A DNA stretch of 64,000 nt. Source: Pelotomaculum thermopropionicum SI. GTDB lineage: Bacteria; Bacillota; Desulfotomaculia; Desulfotomaculales; Pelotomaculaceae. Below, piece by piece: positions 37,074 to 45,228 of the stretch. The position numbers and the translations under genes were made by a program. The notes below the pieces were generated by a model, which saw only the letters and a program-made list of their open reading frames with translations, was not told the origin of the DNA and ran no database searches. Each line of letters starts with the position of its first letter. Position 1 is the stretch's first letter. The stretch is taken from NCBI GenBank assembly GCA_000010565.1, contig AP009389.1, positions 2,790,001 to 2,854,000 on the forward strand, given 5' to 3'.

Positions 37074-38038
37074 TTTTTCCCGCTCCGTATTTTTTCGGCA
37101 ATCTCGCCAATCTTCCGGAGGCGGTGGTTAACCCCGGACTTGGTCAGCCGGGGCTGGATCATATCGCCCAGTTCCTTCAGGCTGGCGTCGGGATACTTGA
37201 TCCGCAGTTCGGCAATTTCCCGCAGCGGCTCGGGCATTTGGGCCAGCCCCACGGTATCCCTGATTAAATAAATGTTTTCAAGCTGGCGGACGGCGGCGTC
37301 CACAGTTTTGTTCAAATTGGCCGTCTCGCAGTTGACCAGGCGGTTGACCTGGTTGCGCACGTCCTTGTAAATCCTGGCGTTTTCAAAGTTCAACAGGGCC
37401 GAGTGGGCCCCGATGATGTTCAGGAACTCCACAATCTGGTCGCTTTCCTTAAGGTAGACCACATGCCACTTTTTCCGCCGGCTCACCCTTGCAGCCAGGC
37501 GGAACCGGCCCATCAGCTTGCATATGTAACGGGCAAAGCTTTCGCTGCCGGTAATGACTTCCAGGTGGTAGGTTCCCTCAGGGCTGTTTACCGAGCCTCC
37601 GCCCAGAAAAACCCCTCTGAGAAAGGCGCGCCGGCAGCACTCCCGGCGAAGCAGGTCCGGCCGCACCGCCCCTTCCAGCCGGCCTGCCCCGTCCACCATG
37701 CCAAGCCTGTTCAAAATTTCCCCCATCCCCTGCTGGGGAGGGATGCGCACCAGGTAGACGTTGTTCTTGCGGAGGCGGGTTTTCCGCTTTACCAGCACTT
37801 CTATATTAATGCCGAACAGATCTTTAATCAGGGTAAATATTTTCCTGGCAATGGCGGCGTTTTCCGTAATTATGTTTATTGAAACCTGCTGCCTGGCGCT
37901 GATCTGGAGGCTGCCGTCCATCTTGATCAGGGCGGAAAGCTCCGCCAGGCGGCAACACGGCCGCTGGCCGGCAACCCGGGCCAGCTCATTCTTGGTTACT
38001 GCCGAAAAAGACAAGCCGCTCCCCTCTTTTCCTGCCAC
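37070..38038 (-). CDS. whiA: DNA-binding protein WhiA
   Basis: This 322-residue protein has the WhiA arrangement: an N-terminal LAGLIDADG-like domain ([27 protein letters not shown]) and a C-terminal helix-turn-helix ([17 protein letters not shown], then [10 protein letters not shown]). WhiA is a conserved Gram-positive regulator connected with cell division and sporulation. It forms the usual block with yvcK and rapZ upstream. Confidence 0.95.
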
Positions 38039-38107
38039 CTCTATTATACCATAAAAAAGAATGTAAAAAACGGCGGCAGCGCCGCCGGAAACCGTCCTGT
38101 GACCGTT

Positions 38108-39430
38108 TTATTCGATATTATCGCCCGTAACCAGCCTTATCCTTTCATGCTGCCATTTGGCCTGGTAAATCAGGCGCAAGATTACCTGCGCCAGCCTGTC
38201 CGGATGATGGCGCACCACCTCGGTGCGGTGGACCAGGTCTTCTTCTACCACCTGCACGCCCAGTTTCTCCACCTCTTCCCTGTCGGCCGCGACGGGCTCC
38301 GCCCCCTCCTGCCGGTAGCGGGCGCGCAGCCTGGGCGGGACCTGGCCGCTGTTGAGCACGGCGTAATCGATAAACTTTCCGGCGTGCGCAATGATTGCCT
38401 TTAAGTGAGACGAGGCGGTATAGCCCCCGGTTTCCCCCGGCTGGGTCATAACGTTGCAGACATATATTTTAAGGGCGGTGCTTCTGGAAAGGGCTTCGGG
38501 GATCCCCCTGATTAAAAGGTTGGGAATTATGCTCGTGTACAGGCTGCCGGGCCCGATTACGACCGCGTCGGCTTCCATGATTGCCGTCAGGGCCTCGGGC
38601 AGCGGCAGGCAGCGGGAAGGTTTTAAGAATACCTTTTTAATCCCGGCGGTGCTGCGCGAAATGTTCGATTCCCCGTGCATCACCGTGCCGTCAGCCAGTT
38701 CGGCGCACAGGGTAACATCGGCCAGGGTTGCCGGCAGGACCTGGCCGCGGATGGCCAGGACTTTGCTCAGGCTCCTCACCGCCCGGTCGAACCCGCCCGA
38801 CATGTCGGTCAAAGCTGCCAGCAGCAGGTTACCCATGCTGTGGCCGGCCAGCCCTCCGGCCGGAAAACGGTACTGGAGCAGTTCCTCCATCAGCGGTTCT
38901 TTATCCGCCAGGGCCACCAGGCAGTTCCTGATGTCCCCGGGCGGCAGGATGCCCAGTTCCCCCCTCAGCCGCCCGGAACTGCCCCCGTCATCGGTCACGG
39001 TGACGATGGCGGTCAGGTTGCTGGTGTATTCCTTCAAACCGCGCAGCAGGACCGAAAGGCCGGTGCCGCCTCCGATAACCACAATCTTCGGGCCGCGCAT
39101 CAGGCTGCGCCTGGTGTAGACAATATCGGTCGCCCTGCCTTCCTGGCCGGGCGCCAGCACTACCGCAACGGACTGGAACGCCTTGAAAAAGCCGGCGCAC
39201 ACCACGGCCAGCCCCAAGGCGGCGGTAAGCACCCCCGCCGCCCAGCGGCGGTTTCCGCTAAACAGCCAGTCCAGGCGGTAAACGGGGCGGGCAAAATCTC
39301 CTAAAAGGCAGCCGCCGGTCAAAAAATCGGCCCCCCAGGCGGCCAGCACAATTCCGGCCAGGGCCAGCAGCAGCCACCTCTTTACCTTCATTCCGGGGTA
39401 AAGCCATTTCAGCAAAACCACCATTCCCAA
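38108..39430 (-). CDS. yvcK: YvcK/CofD-like gluconeogenesis factor
   Basis: This 440-residue protein consists of two N-terminal membrane helices (about 13-35 and 65-85, atypical for shorter Bacillus YvcK) and a CofD-like domain. The domain contains VIGGGTGLSVLLRGLKEY, TVTDDGGSSGRLRGELGI, PPGDIRNCLVAL, GHSMGNLLLAAL and VIGPGSLYTSIIPNLL. YvcK proteins bind UDP-sugars and affect cell shape and carbon metabolism. The gene follows rapZ by 3 bp. Confidence 0.93.
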   Translation of the reverse strand: MGMVVLLKWLYPGMKVKRWLLLALAGIVLAAWGADFLTGGCLLGDFARPVYRLDWLFSGNRRWAAGVLTAALGLAVVCAGFFKAFQSVAVVLAPGQEGRATDIVYTRRSLMRGPKIVVIGGGTGLSVLLRGLKEYTSNLTAIVTVTDDGGSSGRLRGELGILPPGDIRNCLVALADKEPLMEELLQYRFPAGGLAGHSMGNLLLAALTDMSGGFDRAVRSLSKVLAIRGQVLPATLADVTLCAELADGTVMHGESNISRSTAGIKKVFLKPSRCLPLPEALTAIMEADAVVIGPGSLYTSIIPNLLIRGIPEALSRSTALKIYVCNVMTQPGETGGYTASSHLKAIIAHAGKFIDYAVLNSGQVPPRLRARYRQEGAEPVAADREEVEKLGVQVVEEDLVHRTEVVRHHPDRLAQVILRLIYQAKWQHERIRLVTGDNIE

Positions 39431-39433
39431 CTC

Positions 39434-40300
39434 CTATACCCTGTTAATGTCCCGGTGCCGGACCGTTACCCGGAAGTCCTTTTCCCTCAGAATTTCCCCC
39501 AGCCGGCCGGCCAGGGCCACGGAGCGGTGCATGCCCCCGGTGCAGCCAATGGCAATCATCAGGGTGGTTTTCCCTTCCTTAATGTAGTGCGGAATGAGAA
39601 ATTTTATAAGGTCCGTAAACTTCTTCATAAACTCTTCCGTTACGGGAGAACTGAAAACGAAGTCGCGCACGGCCGGGTCGTTGCCGGTCAGAACCCTTAA
39701 GGACGGCTGGTAGTACGGATTAGGCAGAAAGCGGACGTCGATGACCAGGTCTGAATCGAGGGGAATGCCGTATTTAAAGCCAAAGGACACCACGGTAATA
39801 TGCAGCCTGGAAGCAACGGTGCTGTCGCCGAAGATGGCGGCGATCTCCTCCTTCAACTGTTTTACTTCCATATTCGAAGTGTCGATGATTTTATTGGCCA
39901 TTCCCCTTAAATCCCGGAGCCTGTTGCGCTCCTCCCGGATTACGTCCAGAATCTCCCCGTGCGTGCTCAGCGGGTGGGGCCGCCTGGACTCCTTGAAGCG
40001 CCGCACCAGAGTTTCATCGGAGGCTTCCAGGAAAAGGATTTCATACTGGATTCCCTGGGCATCAATGTCGGAAAGCACCTGGAAAAGGGCATTAAAGAAC
40101 TCCCCTCCCCGTATATCCACCCCCAATGCTATATTATTAATCCTGCTGGCCGCCTGTGCACAAAGCTCGGCAAATTTGGCAATTAACGCAGGAGGCAGGT
40201 TGTCCACGCAAAAAAAACCCAGATCCTCCAGGCTGCGCAGGGCCTGAGTTTTGCCGGCCCCGGAAAGGCCGGTGACAATAACCAGCTTTGGCGTGAACAA
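39434..40300 (-). CDS. rapZ: RNase adapter / nucleotide-binding protein RapZ (YvcJ)
   Basis: This 288-residue P-loop protein has Walker [10 protein letters not shown] (residues 11-19), [12 protein letters not shown], the DTSNM motif and the C-terminal [17 protein letters not shown] and RHRDINR. It is a full-length RapZ/YvcJ family member. In other bacteria it affects small-RNA decay (E. coli) or competence (Bacillus). It is the first of the rapZ-yvcK-whiA block, just after the PHP gene. Confidence 0.95.
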
Positions 40301-40316
40301 AGGGAATCCCTCCTGT

Positions 40317-41051
40317 CTAAAGGGTTGCGTTTATAACCATTTCGGCGGGAAAGCGCAGCTTCTCGACCAGGGCCGCGCCCGCCGCCAGGTTGCCCACCGT
40401 TTCGGGGAAGTGGGCGTCGCTGTTGATGGCCAGCCCGGCACCCCAGCGGGCGGCGGCCCGGACTATGTTTTCTTTATTATAATGGTGGCCGGTATTAACT
40501 TCAAGAGCCGTTTCCCGGCCGGCGCAGGCGCGGGCCAGTTCGTCCAGGTCGGCCGGCATCATCAGGTCCGGATGGCTGATAAAGTCAACCGGATAGTTGT
40601 AAACCGCCTCGATTAAGGCTTTGGTATTGGTGTTCCGCATTTTTTCCCACAGGCTGCGCCTCAGCCGGACCGCCAGGTTGGGCAGGGTAAAATGCAGGGC
40701 ATCGCCCGGGCTTGCGGGCAGATGGTAGGGATGCAGGCCGGCAATTAAAAGATCGAGCTTTTCAATAATCTCGCCGGGCAGGTCGAGCCGGCCGTCGCGG
40801 CCGATTACCGACGCCTCCGCCCCCACCAGAACCTCCATTTCCGGAAAACCGGGAGCAAGCCCGGCAACCTCCTCCTTTATGGCCAGAAAAGTTTCCGGGC
40901 CGGCCACGCCGATACCGACGCTTTTCGGCCCGTGGTCGGTAATGGCCAGCGCTTTCAGCCCCCGCCCGGCCGCCGCCCTTATGTTGTCGGCCGGGGTGCC
41001 CCGGCCGTCGCTGTGCGTGGTGTGCGTGTGGTAGTCGGCAAAGAGCTCCAT
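40317..41051 (-). CDS. PHP-domain phosphatase (YcdX-like)
   Basis: This 244-residue PHP domain starts with [18 protein letters not shown] (motif I). It continues with [14 protein letters not shown] (motif II), [13 protein letters not shown], and the later metal ligands in [17 protein letters not shown] and [12 protein letters not shown] phosphatases hydrolyse phosphate esters with a trinuclear metal centre. It precedes rapZ by 16 bp and is divergent from pgi. Confidence 0.9.
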   Translation of the reverse strand: MELFADYHTHTTHSDGRGTPADNIRAAAGRGLKALAITDHGPKSVGIGVAGPETFLAIKEEVAGLAPGFPEMEVLVGAEASVIGRDGRLDLPGEIIEKLDLLIAGLHPYHLPASPGDALHFTLPNLAVRLRRSLWEKMRNTNTKALIEAVYNYPVDFISHPDLMMPADLDELARACAGRETALEVNTGHHYNKENIVRAAARWGAGLAINSDAHFPETVGNLAAGAALVEKLRFPAEMVINATL

Positions 41052-41076
41052 CTGGCCGCTTCATCCTCTCCGTTTC

Positions 41077-41105
41077 TTGACAGCTCTGTGCAGTTATGAT
41101 AACTT
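41077..41105 (+). promoter_or_regulatory. candidate pgi promoter
   Basis: TTGACA (41077-41082) and TAACTT (41100-41105) with a 17-bp spacer lie in the 125-bp divergent region between the PHP gene and pgi. The -10 is a weak match. Confidence 0.4.
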
Positions 41106-41176
41106 ACTTTTATAACCAGAGCTGTTGTATATGTCCAGCTATAAAAATCTTTGCGCGAATAAATGGAGGTGGTTGT

Positions 41177-42595
41177 ATGAATGAGATAATCAGCGTCGAT
41201 GCGGGCCATCTGTTAAGCGAAAAGGACGGCCGGAATTTCATCCTGCATGACGAAATGGAAGGCTTTGGGAAAAAATACGGCGGGACCTTTGCCGCCTTCC
41301 GGTCCCTGCTAAAAGAAAAAAAATCTCCCCTCACCCTTTCATTTGCGGAAGAAAGCTCCATCCCCCGCATAAGGTCCGTTGCCCAAGAACTGGCGGAAAA
41401 GTACGAGAACGTCCTTCTCCTGGGCATCGGCGGCTCGGCGCTGGGCGCCCGGGCCGTCCTGCAGTTTACCAGGGGGCCTTATTACAACCTGGCCGGACAG
41501 GCGCGGCCGCGCCTTTTTATTGTGGACAACCTGGACCCGGTGCTGGTCAAAAATCTCGAGGAACTGATCGACATAAGGAAAACCGCCCTGGTTTATATCA
41601 GCAAGTCCGGCTCCACGCCGGAAACAGCAGCGCTGTTCATCCATTTTTACAGGAAGTACAGGGAGGCCGGCGGCAACTTAAAAGACATAGTCATTATCTG
41701 CGACCCCGGCGACAACGGCATCAACCGCATAGCAAAATCCCTGCGGTGCCACCTGCTGCACATCCCGCCGGAACTGCCCGGCAGGTATTCCGTATTGTCC
41801 CCGGTAGGGTTTCTGCCGGCGGAGCTTATTGGGGTGGACAGCAGGCAACTCCTGGAAGGGGCGCGGGCCGTGCACCGGTCCATCATAGACGCCCCCTTGC
41901 AGGAAAATGCCCTGTTTATTCTGGGCGCGTGCCTCTACGAGCTCAGCGCGAAGGGCAAGTACATCCACGTCCTTTTCAACTACAGCAGCCTTCTCTCTGA
42001 ATTCGGGCTGTGGTACATGCAGCTATGGGCGGAAAGCCTGGGCAAAAGAATGTGCCTTACCGGAGAACCGTCCCAGGCCAATACCACGCCCCTGGCCTGC
42101 CTGGGCGCCACCGACCAGCATTCAATCCTGCAGCTTTTTAAAGAATGCCCGAGCGACAAGGTTTTCGGGTTTATAAACATAGAAAGCTTTCCTGTAGACA
42201 TTGCGCTGGCCGGCGAATTCCCTGATGAAAAAGAATATTCATACTTCACCGGCCATACTCTGGGCGAACAGCTCCACATTGAGCAGCTTTCGACCGAAAT
42301 GAGCCTGGCCAGGGACGGAAAGCCGTGCTACCGCATTACCCTTAAAGACATGTCCGTCCCGGCGCTGGGCGCCCTGTTCTACTTTTACGAGGCCCTGGTG
42401 GTGTTTATTGCCGGCCTCTGGCAGATCAACCCGTACGACCAGCCCGGCGTCGAAGAGGGCAAAAACATTACCTACTCCTTAATGGGCAGGAGCGATTACA
42501 GCCGCCTGCGCCCTGCTTACGAAAGCGCGGTGGCGGAATATAAGGCCGGGAGCAGGATTTTCAGCATCCCCTTTAAGCCCGCCGGACTGGATTAG
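41177..42595 (+). CDS. pgi: glucose-6-phosphate isomerase
   Basis: The start is ATG 41177 with GGAGG 7 nt upstream; the longer frame to 41096 is not conserved. The 472-residue protein has the two sugar-isomerase domains, LLLGIGGSALGARAVLQF, VYISKSGSTPETAALF, the signature GRYSVLSPVGFLPAELIG, and HTLGEQLHIEQ with the ring-opening/catalytic region near the C-terminus (NPYDQPGVEEGK). It interconverts glucose 6-phosphate and fructose 6-phosphate. It is the only plus-strand housekeeping enzyme of this region. Confidence 0.95.
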   Translation: MNEIISVDAGHLLSEKDGRNFILHDEMEGFGKKYGGTFAAFRSLLKEKKSPLTLSFAEESSIPRIRSVAQELAEKYENVLLLGIGGSALGARAVLQFTRGPYYNLAGQARPRLFIVDNLDPVLVKNLEELIDIRKTALVYISKSGSTPETAALFIHFYRKYREAGGNLKDIVIICDPGDNGINRIAKSLRCHLLHIPPELPGRYSVLSPVGFLPAELIGVDSRQLLEGARAVHRSIIDAPLQENALFILGACLYELSAKGKYIHVLFNYSSLLSEFGLWYMQLWAESLGKRMCLTGEPSQANTTPLACLGATDQHSILQLFKECPSDKVFGFINIESFPVDIALAGEFPDEKEYSYFTGHTLGEQLHIEQLSTEMSLARDGKPCYRITLKDMSVPALGALFYFYEALVVFIAGLWQINPYDQPGVEEGKNITYSLMGRSDYSRLRPAYESAVAEYKAGSRIFSIPFKPAGLD

Positions 42596-42609
42596 ACCGC
42601 CGGGCCCGG

Positions 42610-42864
42610 CTACCCCGTCAGGCCTTCCACCACGGCCTGGGCCGGCGGCCGGATTTCCAGCACGTCCTCGACGTAGGCCCGCAGCACCTCGGCCACTCCC
42701 CAGGCCTGGGCAATGCACCCGCGGGGAGCGGCCGGCTCATCGCCGTCAAAGATTTCGGATATGTAGCCCACCCCGTGGTCGCGAAGGTGGTCGCGGAAGG
42801 GCGGCCACTCTTTTTGCACGCCCTGCTCAAGGGTGCGCCAGTCGTTCTTGCCAAAACAGTACAT
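42610..42864 (-). pseudogene. glycogen debranching enzyme (amylo-1,6-glucosidase), C-terminal fragment
   Basis: The last 65 residues read FRDHLRDHGVGYISEIFDGD followed by PRGCIAQAWGVAEVLRAYVE. This is the conserved C-terminal end of archaeal/bacterial glycogen-debranching (GDE) enzymes of several hundred residues. The upstream part is absent and the first 15 residues (MYCFGKNDWRTLEQG) look unrelated. The gene was lost by deletion, with the break close to the hairpin repeat at 43022-43277. Confidence 0.72.
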
Positions 42865-43021
42865 CGCGGGCTCCCTCCATCCTGTAGGATGGCCGGCCGC
42901 CCGGCCCTTTATTCCGGTTTACGAGAAAATGTGCAATGTGCCACCCTGTAAAAGCTGCCCTGAAAAATATTTTCTGCCGGCCACCTATGGTGTCCGTTAT
43001 TGCCGTAGATGAAGATGGTAC

Positions 43022-43277
43022 GAGGTGGCACTTTGTCACCGCTCACTCCGGTGCTCCGCACCGACAGCACTTGCTGCTTGCTTCGGGCGAAATTGGGCCG
43101 CCCTCAACTCACCTTCCTGGTTCGGTTCGGGCTGGTGCGGAATTCCTTGGGGACATACCTCCCTAGGAGGTGTGTCCCCTAACCGCTGTCCCCGCACCCC
43201 CAATTTCGCAACCTCGCTGCGCAGAGTGCTGTTACCGGTGCTACGCAAGTCGTTCGCTTATGACAAAGTGCCACCTC
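43022..43277. repeat. 256-bp inverted-repeat hairpin element, copy 1
   Basis: The outer perfect 17-bp inverted repeat GAGGTGGCACTTTGTCA (43022-43038) / TGACAAAGTGCCACCTC (43261-43277) encloses a core. GCGAAATTGGG (43087-43097) pairs with CCCAATTTCGC (43199-43209), GGTGCGG (43134-43140) with CCGCACC (43192-43198), and an apical GGGGACA...TGTCCCC stem is present. The core CTTCGGGCG.AATTGGGCCGC is shared with copy 2 at 52482-52680. No gene lies between 42865 and 43341. Confidence 0.85.
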
Positions 43278-43341
43278 CCAAAGTTTTTATCTTATTATAG
43301 TTATAATGGAATTCCACAGGTGTGTGGCGACTGCCACTCTT

Positions 43342-44355
43342 TCACCGCCCATTTCGGTGCTCCGCGGCGGCAGGAGGCAGGCAGTTGCCGTCTGCAATTT
43401 CCTGCAGGGCCAGGGCTATTGCGCCCATGACCCCGGCGCGGCCGCCCAGCTCAGCCGGAACAAGGCGGGCCCGCGACCTTGCCGCTTGCAGCGCCCTGGC
43501 CTGCACCTCCCGGCGGACGCCTTTCCAGACGGGTTCGCCTATTTCCATAACGCCCCCGCCAAGTACCACCATAGCAGGGTTGAGCAAATTCAGGATGCTG
43601 GCCACCCCAATGCCCAGATAGCCGGCGGCCCGGTCGATAATTGCGGCCGCCTCGGGGTCTCCCCCGGCGGCCGCCGCGGCTACCGCGGCAGCGTTTATCC
43701 TGCCCGGATCGCCGCCGGCGGCGGCCAGGATCTTCCGCCCGCCGCCGCTTGCCACCAGTTCCGCGGCCGCCCGGGCAATGGCCGTGCCGGAGGCCATCGC
43801 CTCCAGGCAGCCCCGGTTGCCGCAACTGCAGACCGGTCCGTCCGGCAGGACGGTCATGTGGCCGATCTCGCCGGCACCGTCAGAAGAGCCGCGGTAAAGC
43901 TTCCCGTCCAGGATCAGGCCGCCGCCCACGCCTGTGCTGACGGTGATGTAAACCATATTGCCGCAGCCCCGGCCGGCCCCGAAAACATGCTCGCCAAGGG
44001 CGGCCAGGTTGGCATCGTTATCCAGCAGAACCGGCAGGGAAAGCCTTTCCTCCAGGATTTGCCTGATGGGAACGTTATTCCAGCGCAGGTTGGGGGCAAA
44101 ATGAATGACTCCCCCGGCCGTGTCCAGGGGGCCCGGTGCGCCAAGGGCCAGGGCAAGTACCTTCTGCGGCGGTACCGCCACATTTTCCCGCACCTGCTCC
44201 ACGCTGTGCACAATGCGGTCGATCACGCCCTGCAGCCCCCTGCCTGCCTCCGTGGGCAGCTTTATTTCAGAAAGAACCCGGCCGTCATCTGCCGCCAGGG
44301 CCGTGTAAATCTTGGTGCCGCCCAGATCTACCCCGATTACGTAAAAACTGTTCAC
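43342..44355 (-). CDS. glcK: ROK-family glucokinase
   Basis: The likely start is GTG 44355 with AGGAAGGA upstream. The ROK protein has the ATP-binding GVDLGGTKIYTALA, the catalytic Asp region LLDNDANLAALGE, TVSTGVGGG and the zinc-binding CXCGXXGCXE motif (CSCGNRGCLEAM). It phosphorylates glucose. The last residues (PPAAAEHRNGR) and the stop are encoded by sequence resembling the edge of the hairpin element (TCACCGC...CGGTGCTCCGC), so its natural C-terminus may have been replaced. It follows the HAD gene and lies downstream of uvrC. Confidence 0.92.
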   Translation of the reverse strand: MNSFYVIGVDLGGTKIYTALAADDGRVLSEIKLPTEAGRGLQGVIDRIVHSVEQVRENVAVPPQKVLALALGAPGPLDTAGGVIHFAPNLRWNNVPIRQILEERLSLPVLLDNDANLAALGEHVFGAGRGCGNMVYITVSTGVGGGLILDGKLYRGSSDGAGEIGHMTVLPDGPVCSCGNRGCLEAMASGTAIARAAAELVASGGGRKILAAAGGDPGRINAAAVAAAAAGGDPEAAAIIDRAAGYLGIGVASILNLLNPAMVVLGGGVMEIGEPVWKGVRREVQARALQAARSRARLVPAELGGRAGVMGAIALALQEIADGNCLPPAAAEHRNGR

Positions 44356-44368
44356 CTGAACATCCTTC

Positions 44369-45166
44369 CTATAGCACAAATTTTTCCAGCGCTTCCACCA
44401 CGCCGTCGCCGTAAGCTGCCGACGTTACGTAACCCGCCTTCTTTTTGACGTCTTCCCTGGCATTGGCCACTGCCACGCCCAGGCCGGCGTACTCCAGCAT
44501 CTCCAGGTCGTTGTAGCTGTCCCCCACGGCCATAACTTCCTCCCTCTTCACCCCGAAACAGCCGGCCAGATAGGCCAGGGCGTCCCCTTTGGTGGCCTGG
44601 GGGTGGGAGAACTCGAGAAAATGCGGCTTGGACTTGACGATATGTACCTTTCCCCGGTAGAGGGGGGTCAATTCGGCGCTTAACCGGTCCAGCAGGGGCT
44701 CTTCGGCAATGGTCAGCACCTTGATGGGGTCGCGGTCTAAGTATTCCAGCAGGTCCCCCACTATTTCCGCCTCCACCCCGGACATGGCGGCGTACCGGCG
44801 CCCCTCCGGGGTGTCCCGCTCAACCAGCAGCCGGTCGTCCAGGTAGCCGTTCAGGTGGTACCCCAGCTCGTGGATGCGGGCAATAATCTCCCTGGCGCGG
44901 GCAAGCGGCAGCGGCCGGTAAAGCACGAGTTCCCCGGTGTGCGAGTTCTTCACCAGGGCGCCCTGGTAAGTGATGAGAGGGATGTTCAGGCCAAGCTCCC
45001 GGGCAAAGGGCAGGGCGGAACGGTACATGCGGCCGGTGGAAATGGTGAAGTAAACGCCCGCCGCCCGCACGGCGGCCACGGCCTCCCTGACCCGGCCGGT
45101 GAGCTTGAGATCGCGGGAAAGCAAAGTGTCGTCCATATCTACTGCAACCAGCTTGAACTTGGGCAT
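44369..45166 (-). CDS. Cof-type HAD-superfamily phosphatase
   Basis: The start is ATG 45166 with GGAGG upstream; the frame is open to 45193. The Cof-like HAD hydrolase has the nucleophile motif VAVDMDDTLL, motif II (TISTGR), the C2 cap, and the metal motif GDSYNDLEMLEYAG with GVAVANA following. Such enzymes dephosphorylate sugar phosphates or related metabolites. The position between uvrC and glcK suggests co-transcription but not a precise substrate. Confidence 0.9.
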   Translation of the reverse strand: MPKFKLVAVDMDDTLLSRDLKLTGRVREAVAAVRAAGVYFTISTGRMYRSALPFARELGLNIPLITYQGALVKNSHTGELVLYRPLPLARAREIIARIHELGYHLNGYLDDRLLVERDTPEGRRYAAMSGVEAEIVGDLLEYLDRDPIKVLTIAEEPLLDRLSAELTPLYRGKVHIVKSKPHFLEFSHPQATKGDALAYLAGCFGVKREEVMAVGDSYNDLEMLEYAGLGVAVANAREDVKKKAGYVTSAAYGDGVVEALEKFVL

Positions 45167-45228
45167 AAGGCCTCCAATCCGGCGGGATGGCATATAAGGT
45201 CAGTCCCGCTGCATACTTTAAAATTTTT

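Noticed and set aside
43022-43277. Short frames inside the hairpin repeat as genes
   Set aside because: They arise from the G+C-rich inverted repeats, lack ribosome binding sites and have no family similarity.
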